Positions 22,168 through 32,803 of a DNA stretch of 64,000 bases are shown in pieces (position 1 is the stretch's first letter; every line of letters starts with the position of its first letter). This stretch comes from Naganishia liquefaciens. Its lineage: Eukaryota; Basidiomycota; Tremellomycetes; Filobasidiales; Filobasidiaceae. The position numbers were made by a program, and so were the translations under genes. The notes beneath the pieces are model-generated. The model ran no database searches and was not told the origin of the DNA. It was given only the letters and a program-made list of their open reading frames with translations. The stretch is from positions 372,001-436,000 of the forward strand of contig BLZA01000053.1 of the NCBI GenBank assembly GCA_013423385.1. The letters run 5' to 3'.

Positions 22168-24603
22168 ATGTCCGGATCCCCGCAGAACGCAAAAGTTATC
22201 CTGCTGACCGGAGGAGCTTGGTGGGGTGACAGCTGCAAGTTGAAACTCCCGCGGCCAATGAGCGATCCACAAAGCTGACGACCTTTCCTGAATCTCTAGC
22301 GCCGGTCAATGTAGTACGGGTTAACAGGTCTCTAGGGCTTCATGCGACTGCTGACACTCCTCTCTCATCATTCGCGCCGCTGTCTAGGGCCATTACTTTG
22401 TGAAAGAAGCGATCCAAAGGGCCTTCAAGGAGGATCGACCTCTGCGATTGTACATATGCACGCGAACACCTCCGCCTAGCGGAGAACTCGAGCGCTTCGT
22501 GCGTTCAAATCAGGAACTCACGATGCCCGGCCCCGAGCTAGCATCTACGCTGGCGGCTCATCACATCGCACTACGCCACTTACCATTGGATCTGCTGAAC
22601 CCATATTCAGTCCGCGATTGCGCATCCAGATTTTTATCGCAAGAGTCACGCCTGAATGTGCTGGTTCTCAACGCGGCGATTGCACCGAACCAACGAGAGC
22701 CATCTGGTTGGATTGCAAGCTCCCTTGAGGGGAGAACCCCTGAACAGTCGAGCAAGAACATGATTGAATTGGAAAAGGCCATGATGACCAATGTCATTGG
22801 CACGTCGATGTTGGCAAAAGCTCTGGAGCCTGCGATGGTCAAGGCAGCCGAGGAAGCGACTCATCACGATGAGAAACCACGAATAGCGCTCGTGTCGAGT
22901 GAATTACACAGACGGCTTGGAGATTTGGAGGGTGAGTTGATCCGCTTCATACTCACCTGTCCAAATTCTGAGAGGCTTCACGCAGTGACACCTCAAACGA
23001 TACGAAGCCTCGTCTCTTTGGATCAGTGGAATGGCATGCAGACGTACAAGCTTACAAAGCTCGTACAGTGAGTATCAAGTATCTGCACAAGGTACATCTC
23101 CGAGCTTGTTCCAACAGGACGATCTGGCTCTATGCCTTACAACGCGAACTCGGCGATGACATTGATTGCGTCGCGATCAGCCCCGGCAAGTACACTTGCC
23201 CCTGCGATGCCGGGTCTTCTGCTGATTGTGCGTGCACTGTAGGCTTTATTCCATCCACTTCCCTTTCGCGAGCGTCTCCATACGCGGCTCAGCTATTCAT
23301 GTCATACTTTTTACACTTTATGCCCTTTGCCAGCAATGCCGAGGAGGGAGGTAGGAAAGTGTACCAAGGCAGCATGGAATCCATCAAGCCCTTTTGCCGT
23401 GATAACCAAGCTCGTGCAGCAATATATCTGAAGAATGGTGAACCGTGAGTACCATAATAGACGTGTTTTCAGAGAGCTTACCTGCAACGAGCAGTGTCTC
23501 CGCCGACTCTCGAGTATACGACGAGTGTCTCGGGCAAGACTGGAAACGCTGGATAGGTCAGTTGAGTGCGATCCCACGCGACCGAGTCTTTCTGACTGTG
23601 TATACTCTCAGAGCACGCTGTTGCGACAGTCACGACTCCGATCGCTGACCTTGTCCCGAAGAAACCGAATGTGCTGATAGTAGGAGGAACGGCGGGAATC
23701 GGCGCTGCTCTCGCCAGGAAACTAGCTTGGCAACTACCGACTACCTCGCACATTACGATTGCTGGACGGAACAGCGAAGCTGCGGCTGCCGTCATTGCCG
23801 ACATCAGACAGCACGGAAGCGTTGAGGCAACGAATAGTAGCGGAGTCAAAGTTCCTGTCGGGGAATTTGCTCCAGTGGATTGCGCAAGCATGTCCGACGT
23901 GAAACGGTTCTGCGCAGAATATCGGCAGCGACTTGAGGCTCGGCAAGGGTCACTGGACATCTTGATTCTTACGCCGGGAATCCTCTCGTTGAAAGGATGG
24001 ACGCCAGCGATATCGAATTCGACAATCGATCGCAAAATGGCACTCCATTTCTATGCGCGCATGTTGATCATCCGCGAACTGGGCCCGGTCTTGTCCAAAG
24101 AGGCCATCGTCATGTCGGTCTTGGACGGCAAGCATTCGGATGCCTATGACAAGGCCATTATCTGGAACGATCTCCCGCTCTCGCAGCCTGGACACTATGG
24201 TTTACGCTCGGCCATGAGGCATAGCATCGTCATGACAGACGTCATGATGCAGTATTTTGCCACGCGTCCCGACGCGGAACACTCGGCAACCTTTATCCAT
24301 GCATACCCCGGTTTCGTTGCCACTTCAACGTCCCGGAATCCGGCCTTGCCTCTTGTCGTTCGTCTTGGTCTCGGCCTCTTATCGAGGCTCTTTGCCAGCT
24401 CGCCCGGAGAATGCGCGTATCGCCTGCTGAAGGGCATGGTCCATGCCCAACGTTTGGCGATATCGGATTCGTGTCCTGAGGGAAGATGGCTTAATCTTGA
24501 TCGCGACATGGTCGTACGTAAGCGGCCAGTGGACGAGCAAATCATTGAGCGGGTACAAAAGGATACCTGGCGACTGATTGACGGGCAGGCTACGGGCGCT
24601 TAG
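22168..24603 (+). CDS. tandem short-chain dehydrogenase fusion: Erg27-like SDR plus second SDR domain
   Basis: Spliced exons give about 660 residues with two NAD(P)-binding Rossmann domains. Domain 1 starts AKVILLTGGA at 22168; the exon joining the rest of its nucleotide-binding loop (to GHYFVKEAI at 22388) is not settled. It shows LNVLVLNAAIAP, the Ser of RIALVSSELHRR, and YKLTK as the YxxxK pair. It then continues WLYALQRELGDD and ISPGFIPSTSLSR, as in 3-ketosteroid reductases. After an intron ending at 23611 the frame runs directly through PIADLVPKKPNVLIVGG into TAGIGAALARKL, the start of domain 2. Domain 2 has no ATG just before its glycine motif and lacks the normal YxxxK, with HYGLRSAMRH in its place. 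Exons: 22388-22931, 22986-23067, 23118-23185, 23243-23444, 23495-23556, 23612-24603. Two genes remain possible but less likely. Confidence 0.72.
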
Positions 24604-24833
24604 CCTGGCACGAGACGACAGACAAGTGGCCTTCTCTCGTACCGTCGCTGTAGGGGTGCGTCCTGATCTATCTAAACATTGAGACATGGCGTTGCTCTAT
24701 GAATGTATGTATGAGTGAATTTCCTCGTTTCGAACAACATGTGATCAAATTGGTGTAAGAAACCTCGCCCGGAATTCAATGACCACTGATAGAAAGGCGA
24801 CCACGCGTCGGGAGCCTAATTGCGCATGATGCA

Positions 24834-26915
24834 CTACTCCACCACGGGGTCAATCCTCTCAGTTTTCTCTGCAGGAAGAGGCACGGAAGGCACATCCTGC
24901 AACCCGTGTTATTAAATGATGTATAAGAGATGGCAGCACGCTCTCAACTCACGGACGCCTTGAGCCATTCTGGTATTACTTTGTGCATCAACCCCATACT
25001 CTGGACTTCGAGCATCCATTTGACGGTCTCTGAAAGCGTGGGCAGAGAAAAGGCGATCAACATCAGACGGAATCCTTTGCCTCAATGATCCTCCCGCCTC
25101 ACTGACCTGCCAACGATTTTTTGAACTTGACCAAGCCCTCCTGACCGTCCAGCCGTAGCTCTTTCCCGCCAAACGCCTCGACCCAGCGCTCGCCGATTCT
25201 CGCAAACGCATCCGCGAGCGGCGTCTTGCCCATGATGCAATTTGCCAAGAGGTACGAAGCGGATGCGATGTAATTGGCATAGGATAACAGGCAGAGCGGT
25301 GATGTTTTCCTAAAGAAAGCCCGGTCCGAGGAAATCAGCACCGAGGGTTTCCCACCACCGATGCGCCGAGGCATTGCCCGCAGACAACGACAACGCGCGC
25401 GCGGACGCGCGAGAGCGACTCACGACTCATCGCATATCGTATACGCCAGATGCAACATTGCCTCCCACCGCTGCTCCTCGCCCGTCATCTCCTCTCGCGC
25501 CTTGTGCCTGCGCTGCTTCAACTCAATCACCCGCTGCCGATGCTCTCGATACCGATCGAGCCGTTCCTGTGCCTCGCGACTGCGCGGCTGTCCGCGCAAC
25601 CGGGCCGACGACGACGATGCGGACACGTCATCTTGCGCCCATACCGGCAGTTTTTTCTCGCCCCGCAGAGACTCGTCGGCGGCGGGATGCGGAATGTCTT
25701 GCAGGTTGGGCGGGAGAGGGTAGAGGAAGGCGTGTGCGGCGAGAATGTAGCCGAGGGGCTGAGGTATTGGAAGGTCGTAGCAGAGGGTCTCGAGGATGAG
25801 CTCTTCATATGCTGCTATAGCGTTTTCGTAGTGGTCGGTCGACTTTTACCCGGGGGGGGGGGGGGGGGGGGGAAGGGCTCAGGCGGGCGGTTGCGGACGG
25901 GACGTGACGAGGCGGGGACTCACGGCATTCGCTTGGCCCATTTTACCCTTGAAGGCCCGCGCGACGACGCGTATCTTGATATTCATTTTTTCCTCTGATT
26001 TCAGCGCGAGATACAAGCAGGCTGCCGCGATTTCCTGTTTCGGGAAAAGAGCGTGATCAGCGGCTCGTCGTCGTCGTCGTCCGATAACAGTCCACCTCGA
26101 TGGGAGCGCACCTTGGGCTTGTAGTCCCTCATGGATCTGCGCATGTAGAAGCGATGCAGATAGCTCGCCGCGGTATACGACACGTCGCGCGCGTACGGAC
26201 TGCCAAACGCAAGAAAGGGAACCCCATCAGCAAACTCTTGATCCTGCCCCGCGCCACATCCGCCAACTCACACCCGCTCATACTCGTCATTCACATTGAC
26301 CCAATGTAAGAATTCCGCACTATTAGGATGCCCAAATGTCCCGCTGTATGCCAACAGATCCTTGACGGGCATCGCATCGAAATTGACCTGTCCCTCGGGC
26401 GGCCCATTCCCATTCATCGACGAACCATATCGCCCAGCTTGCGGCGGCGGCATACCCCCCATCCCGATATGCCCGGACCGCCCATATCCCGCATGCGGTG
26501 GTATTCGCATATCCATTCCTTGCATCGCGCCCCCGCCTCCGCCGCCGCCGCCGCCGCCGCCGCCGCCTCCTCCTCCTCCGTTCATTCCCATGCCCATCTG
26601 AGGCAGCGGCGGCGGCATCCCCATCATCCCGCCCATCATGCCCTGCCCACCGGCAACCGCCCTCTGCTTCTGCTGCGCCTTCCATCCATCCACCTGCGCC
26701 TTGACGGGATTATGCAGCTGTAGATCCTTCTCGACGGCCTCCAAGAACTGAATCGCTTCCCTCCGCTGGCGAAATTCGCGCTCAAACGGCCACGAATCGT
26801 CTGCGTGTCCGGCGGCACGGGCGTGGCTGGGCTGCTGGGTCGGGGTGCGGCGGAGGTATGCGGGTGGGAAGAGCCATTGGGTGACGGAGACCGAGGTGGG
26901 ATCGATGCTGCTCAT
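24834..26915 (-). CDS. transcription-type cyclin (cyclin K/T/Ctk2-like) with Gly-rich insertion
   Basis: Probable partner of a CDK that phosphorylates RNA polymerase II. The start MSSIDPTSVSVTQWLFPP at 26915 and FEREFRQRREAIQFLEAV open the first cyclin fold. Then comes an insertion of more than 100 residues containing Met/Gly/Pro repeats and a long poly-Gly run. The fold resumes with YTAASYLHRFYMRRSMRDY, EIAAACLYLALKSEE and IKIRVVARAFKGK. The second fold has AAYEELILETLCYDLPIP, an inserted charged helix rich in Arg, and YANYIASASYLLANCIMG. The last exon, after a gtgagt intron, encodes a short tail ending DPVVE at 24834. The intron between the two folds contains a 21-base C run on the coding strand. 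The subtype within transcription cyclins is uncertain. Confidence 0.72.
25852..25872. repeat. 21-nt G homopolymer (C run on gene strand)
   Basis: Uninterrupted G run on the plus strand inside an intron of the cyclin gene. Its length is likely to vary between isolates and to be prone to sequencing error. Confidence 0.95.
26528..26580. repeat. CCG/CCT trinucleotide repeat encoding poly-Gly
   Basis: Near-perfect triplet repeat in frame with the cyclin gene on the minus strand, where it encodes an uninterrupted glycine run of about 16 residues. Confidence 0.9.
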
Positions 26916-27052
26916 GCTCTGGCGGACGGGGGGTACGAGGAATCCGGCGGCGGTGCAGGTGGTCGAGTGTCTTTGGGTTTCAGGGCGGGCGGGAGTGTGC
27001 GGATGCAAATTACATGTGCGCGGCCAGGCCATCCCATGCCAAAAGGGCGCGC

Positions 27053-27073
27053 ACTCTCTCTCTCTCTCTCTCT
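27053..27073. repeat. CT dinucleotide microsatellite
   Basis: About ten CT units just upstream of the cyclin start codon, between it and the stop of the Apc15-like gene; on the cyclin strand this is a GA repeat in the leader or promoter. Confidence 0.9.
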
Positions 27074-27207
27074 GCCGGTCCATGCAAAGCCTTCCCAACA
27101 TCCCTGCGACAGCCCCGGAAGAATGCCTCTCGCGGCATCAGACATCTAGAAATACAGCCCACCAAAACGATACAATGCCATGGCCATTCCCTGTAAAGCC
27201 CCGCAGA

Positions 27208-27810
27208 TCACCGACTCTCATCTCCCTCACTCGCATCCCGATCCTCCATCTCGTCATCCAGATCCCGCTCCTGTCGCTGCTCCTCCTCCTCGTCATCATC
27301 CTCCTCTTCCTCCACCGTCGGCTCCTCGACCTGCGTGTCCTCTTGCCGCGTATGCAACGCATGGGGGTCTTCGGGTGTTGCGCTCTGACGGCGGCGCGAG
27401 GTGAGGCAAACAGCTTGGGGGACAGACCAGAAAACATACCCTGCTGTGCGCGACGTCCATCTCTGCTTGCGTCTGTCTCCGTCCCGGCGGTATCAAGAAA
27501 TGCTCGCCAAAATCACTAATGTTTTTCTAACCGACAGCCCCCCCAGACACGGGAATCAAGTGCAAATCCCGCGCGCAACCCAAGATGTCAGCTCTCTTAC
27601 TTTTCCGGAACTGGATGGATGACCCACCTCGGCGCGATACACCCTTTCCTCCTGCGCCGCCAACGACTCTCCCTGTCCGCCCAACACCTTGCGCAACTCG
27701 GCATCGTACCGCGCGTCCGATGGCCGGAACGCGGGGAGACGGGTGCCGGCGGGTGCGAATGAGAAGCTGGGGTCCGCGGCGAGGTGGGGGAAGGAATAGG
27801 ATGTGTCCAT
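27208..27810 (-). CDS. probable Apc15 subunit of the anaphase-promoting complex
   Basis: Small protein (about 157 residues) revealed only after splicing. Exons are 27810-27601, 27526-27440 and 27382-27208, with introns of 74 and 57 nt. The joined product shows LRKVLGGQGESLAAQEERVY, then across the first junction ISDFGEHFLIPPGRRQTQ and AEMDVAHS. It ends in a strongly acidic tail (VEEEEDDDEEEEQ and following). The order helix, FGxxxLxPPGxxxT, acidic tail is that of fungal Apc15 (Apc15p/Mnd2-related), which controls turnover of the mitotic checkpoint complex on the APC/C. The match is by motif and length only, so the assignment is tentative. The gene lies just upstream of the cyclin gene and divergently from the alcohol oxidase. 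Confidence 0.55.
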
Positions 27811-28105
27811 GGGTGGTGGCGGGGTCCCGAGGTCATCTATCTCGTGTTCCCCTTTTATTTTGGCATGATGAATGATTTCCCGCTGCGTATATCCCGCTGA
27901 TCGAATTCCCGCGCGATCGGAAGCAGATCCGCGCGGATTCTTCTTTGTGGGGCACCGCGGGTATCTCGGCCATTCGAGCTGAGCCGGTCTCGCGCGGGGG
28001 GCTCAACCCGGATAGAATCCATAATATATACCGCACCCCATTCCCCCTGCCCCCCTGGCCCCCTGGCCCCCCTCCGCCGCCACACCGCTATACCCCACAA
28101 ACGCC
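27811..28105. promoter_or_regulatory. shared divergent promoter, Apc15-like / fatty alcohol oxidase
   Basis: 295 bp between two start codons facing away from each other. It holds a short T-rich box and, close to the oxidase start, a C-rich block (about 28040-28085). No specific binding site identified. Confidence 0.5.
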
Positions 28106-30650
28106 ATGCCCAACGAAATCACACCGACTCAATGGACGTCCCTCCTCCTCATGGCCGACGCCTTCCTCCCGCCCCTGACGCCCGCCGAGGTGGACCGCCT
28201 CGTGCGTGCCCAGGGCGAGATCAGTGAAGGGCGCGCCAAGGCGATTCGGGCGTTTGCAGGGTCGAGTGCGTCCGAGTGTCGGTCGTTTACGGATACCCTC
28301 GAGGATGCGCTCAAGAATCGGTTGTCGGCCAAAGGGTGTGGGGACGTCAAGCAGTTTGTGGATATCTTGAAGTGAGTGTTTCTACGTCTTGTCGACCGCT
28401 TGCATCCCCCCCCCTCCTCCTTTGACTGAACGCCGTATCCCTAGTTACTCGGTCCCTGCGTACCTCTTGACGGGATCCACCACACCGTTTGCGAGCCTCT
28501 CGTCCGAACAAGCCCAAGCGACCGTCACCCAACTCTACCACTCACGCATCCCGACCATTCGCTTCGGCATCAAAACCATTGGATCTCTCTTACGTGCCAT
28601 CTACCTCCGCTCCGACCCAACGTTCGCCGCCGCCGCAGGCTTCCCCGGCGTCCCCGCCGTTCCAGAGGAACAACAAGATGATTCTCCGGCCAAACGATTC
28701 CGTGCCAAGCGGAGCGCATTCTTCCGCACCGCCACGCACGATGCCACAAAGGGAACACTCTGCTGGGAAACCGACGTCCTCGTGGTCGGTACCGGATCGG
28801 GAGCCACCTCGCTCGTGGGCTCGCTCGCGACCCAACTTGACGCCGCCGCCGCCGCCGCCGCCGCACGGACGGATTCCAGCGTGGGCACGCGCATCGTCAT
28901 GCTCGAAAAGGGCGACTATTTCGCCCCGCACGAGCTCGAAAAGACGGAGAATGATGGGTTTGCGCGCATGTACGAAGGCGGCGGGATTCTCGGGAGCGAA
29001 TCGGGCAATATTAGTATCTTTGCCGGTGCCACCGTCGGTGGAGGGTCAAAGATCAATTGGAGCGCGACGTTGCAGACGGATCGTAAAGTGCGCGAGGAGT
29101 GGACGCGGCGGACGGCGGTGGGGCCCAAGGATGCGCGCAAGTTGTCAAGGGTGAATCGCGAGGCGTTTCGTACCATGTTTCAGGGCAAGGAATGGCAGGC
29201 TTGTATGGACGAGTGAGTTGGCTCGCGCTTTTCACGCATGTCAGAGTGTCTGGGGATCTGATATCCGCTTAGAGTGTGCAAAATACTTCACGTCAAGACC
29301 CCGCAAGATGAGGATCACAATGTGGGCAATCAAACCCTGCTCGAAGGCGCCCGTCGACTGGGATACACCTGCAAGAGTGTACCGCAGAATATCACCGGCT
29401 CATTTGCCAATCATCGCGAATGCGGCGCCAACTGTACCGTCGGATGTCGCGGGCGCGGTCAAGCCGACGATATCAAGACGGGCCGAAGCGGCAAGATGAG
29501 CGGCGAACGAGCCTTTCTCGACGAGTTCCTGCATCTCGATCCCGCTGCCGCCGCCAAGACCGGCAAGACGAACAAGGTGACGGTCGAGATTCTCGATCGC
29601 TTCGAGGTACAAAGAGTCGTGTTTGAGGAGATCCCGGGCGGGGTCAAACGAGCGGTCGGCGTCATGGGAAGCGTCAAGGCTGATGATGGAACGGTACACG
29701 ACGCGTTTGTCAAGGCGAATCGGGTTGTCGTCTCGGCCGGGACGCTCAACAGTCCGTGCATCCTCCTCCGCAGTGGTCTCAAGGTGAGTCTCCAACGACA
29801 CATGCGCGGATTCTGCTGATATTCGTGGCAGAACCCTCATATCGGCAAAAACCTGTACCTGCATCCGACGTGTATCGTGCTCTCCGAATGGGACAATCAA
29901 GTTCGACCGTGGGAGGGCAACATCTTGACGACCGTCATCAACGAGTTTTCAGACCTCGACGGTCAAGGCCACGGCGTCAAGCTCGAGGGAATGGACATGA
30001 TGCCAGGACTCAGCATGGGTTTCCTTCCCTGGCACTCGGGAACGCAGTTCAAGGAGCGAGTGCTTCGATATACCCATACGCAGGGCCATATCGTTCTCTG
30101 TCGGGAAAAAGAGCCGGGCCGGGTCCGCATCGATCCAGCCACGGGAAAGCTGCTTATCGACTATGTGCCTTCCGCCATTGATCGAAAACACATCTTGGAG
30201 GGCATCATCGGGATGTGCAAGGTCCTCTACACCATGGGCGCCAAGGAGATATCCACACCAACGGTAGGCGCTCCCGTCTGGCGGCGGGACGAAGCAACGG
30301 AGACTCCGGCAGCAGACGGATGGGCCGCAGACGCGCGCTTCGTAGCGTTCCTCGACGCGCTGCAGTCCCGGGGCTTGCCCCTCGACTTGTCGACGTTTGG
30401 CTCGGCGCATCAAATGGGCACGTGCCGAATGGGCAGCTCGTCGGCGCACAGCGTCGTCGACCAGCGTGGAGAGGTTTGGGGTTGTCAGGGTCTCTACGTT
30501 GCCGATGCTAGTGTTTTCCCGAGTGCCAGTGGTGTGAATCCAATGTTGACGACAATGGCGTTTGGGAGATGGATAGGTAGGCGGATGGCCGAAGAAATGC
30601 AAGCGCGTGGACAGGATCAGGGTGAAATGAGTACTACCGCGAGGCTGTAA
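28106..30650 (+). CDS. long-chain fatty alcohol oxidase (GMC-like flavoprotein), peroxisomal
   Basis: Oxidises long-chain alcohols to aldehydes with FAD and O2, releasing H2O2. Exons: 28106-28371, 28445-29212, 29273-29783, 29832-30650, with introns of 73, 60 and 48 nt. The FAD-binding motif DVLVVGTGSGATS, the ATVGGGSKINWSA loop, GGG region, RVVVSAGTLNSP and the C-terminal GSAHQMGTCRMG and DASVFPSASGVNPMLT are those of the FAO1 family. These proteins carry an N-terminal helical extension, seen here from MPNEITPTQW. A GCC repeat adds a run of alanines near 28848-28863. The last residues TTARL end in ARL, which fits the PTS1 consensus [SAC][KRH][LM]. Tail to tail with the polygalacturonase gene, 156 bp between stops. 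Confidence 0.93.
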
Positions 30651-30806
30651 GGGGTCAAATCAGATCAAGTTGAATCGTTTCATGTTGTAGGAAAATAGCC
30701 ATTTCATATTTTGGGGTTGTACCTGTTGATATTTGAAATATTGAATAGTGATACTTTTACTATGATTGCTAAACTATGATGAGTTATAATTCTCTTTCAC
30801 ACCCGA

Positions 30807-32803
30807 CTACCAGCTTCCGCTCGACATGCCGCCCCCCGCAAGCATAGGAACATAGGTGCCGTTGGCGCAGCTGAAGCCCAAATCGGGGTTGAGCGGGGCC
30901 GTGGCGTTCACACAAATCGTCGTAGAGGGCATCGAGTTGAGAGGCAACAACTGGATGTTCTTGAACTTGTAGTCCTGGCAAGAGGTGTCGCTGCCGCATT
31001 CGATAATGATGCTCTGGGTACCGTCGAGGTTGGGCAGGCCTTGCTCGTACCAGCACTGCGAAGTAGGCGGCATCAGTGCTGTATGTCTGCCTTGTCCGCT
31101 GTTCAACTTACAGGGTCACTGACGCAGGATCCGTCTCCGGGGTTGTTGGTGTTGATGGTTCCGGTAATGTTCTCCCAAGTCTGTAAAACAGCAGGGGGTA
31201 AGCGGTCCAGACCCGTGGAAGTTTGTAGGTCCACGTACGAATCCCCTGGTCGCTACGGTGCTGTTCATGGGTCTTCCGCTGACGGCTCCTTGCTGGATCT
31301 GGGTCTGAGCGGACCCTTGGCTGTGGGTACAAGCGCCTCGATGAGATTCTGCAGTCGTGAAAGTCACTGTCAACTTACTTGAAGTAGGAGCTGGTGACAA
31401 AGATAGGGTAAGAAACGTTGCTCATGCGAATGTTCTGCCAAGTGATGTTCTCGGCCTGAAAAGACTCTGGGTTAGATTTCGTTACCTAGCCATGTAATAA
31501 GGAGTCTCACCAATCCCTGACCACCGATCCAGCTTTTGAATCGTGCTCCATAAAGGGCGTTGACCATGGTGATATCCGAGAATGTAATGCTGCGGGCGAA
31601 CACGAGACGTAAGCGGTGATATCCTGCACGGGAGCCTGGCTACCTACTTGGAAACGCTAGCGAAGAGACCTTGGTTCTGGCCGAGAGAGCCAATGGACAT
31701 ACCGTGGCATCCGGGACCGGAAGCCATACCATTCCTGACAGTCACGTTCTTGGCTCCCGACTGGATGGCGACAGCATCGTCACCGTTGAAAATGGTAAAG
31801 CCATCGATCAAAACGTTGGTCGCCCTGGATATTATTGGGACATTAGCTGCCGTACAAGCTTTCGAGAAACACCCAGACGTACGCCACGTCGAAGCCATCA
31901 GTGTTGAAGGGGAAGCCACCGGTAGTCTCTGCGTCGATGACAGTGTCCTTGATCGTGTAATTGTTACCGTTCAGCCTCATGTTCCTGCGCGACATGACAA
32001 GGAAGATTAGTGGAACTACCTTGTACTAGGCCTGTCGAGCTTACCAAGCAATAGGTTTGCGGACCTTGTAGTCGGTGATTCGAGTGTTGTTGGCGTTCAT
32101 CTGGAACAAATGAGGCCTGGCCAGAAGACCGGTCGAGTTGTTGGCATCCCACCACGCCTGACTGAAAAAAGATCCAATTGTTCTGGTCAGCAAAGTGTCG
32201 CAAACCGGAAGGTCTTCCTTACCCATAAGCCTCAATCCATCCGGTGGTCACATTCTTGGTTCCAACCCATTCGATATCATTACCGTTCAGGATGAACCAG
32301 GTTATAGCCGCAGCCCAAGTCTGCTCGCTAAACGATTTCAAGGGATCAGTCGCTGAAAGTATGGGCCCAAGGGCTGTACTCACGTCGAGTTGACGATGTT
32401 TTGTACGTAGGCAATATCCTTGGGAAGATGCAAGTTGCCGTACTGCTCGATCCTGATGCCTTTCAGGTCGGTGGCAACAACAGGATTCTTGACGAAGCTA
32501 CGAGAGAATGAAGAGGTGAGCGGCCGCTTGTACACCAGATTCTAAGCTTCCTGCTTACTAGTCAACGCCCATGGGGAATCTCACGAGACCACCGTCAGCA
32601 CAATCCTTGAGCGCTTGCACGATAGCAATGGAGTCGTCGACGGTTCCGTTACTGGCGGCATACTGGGAAGGAACCTCACAGTATTTGCGGCTCGAACCCT
32701 CGCCCGTGTTGTTTCTGGTCTCCAGCTGATGAAGAGGGCTAGCTGAAGCGAGAGAGCATACCGACAAGGCGGTCAAGACTTTTGACAAGGTTGAAGTGAG
32801 CAT
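30807..32803 (-). CDS. secreted GH28 (exo)polygalacturonase
   Basis: Hydrolyses homogalacturonan in plant cell walls. The ATG at 32803 starts [20 protein letters not shown], a signal peptide followed by ASPLHQLE. Many short exons carry the right-handed beta-helix. GH28 active-site motifs are intact: [30 protein letters not shown] and ARFKSW. The form GCHG in place of the usual GHG context and the many N-glycosylation sites (NNST, NNYT, NVT, NVSY) resemble exo-acting family members. The C-terminal part has paired cysteines ([31 protein letters not shown]). Ends GGGMSSGSW at 30807. The exo versus endo call is an inference. Confidence 0.92.

Noticed and set aside
23671-24603. Second SDR domain as a separate gene starting at 23671
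   Set aside because: The frame there begins with GTG, not ATG, and the preceding exon reads straight into it after a normal intron.
25852-25872. G run as a regulatory quadruplex
   Set aside because: A plain homopolymer inside an intron; no set of spaced G tracts, and its length may be a sequencing artefact.
26268-27101. Cyclin start at an upstream in-frame codon near 27101
   Set aside because: The extra residues come from the GA repeat and show no conservation-like pattern; MSSIDPTSVSVTQW at 26915 fits cyclins better.
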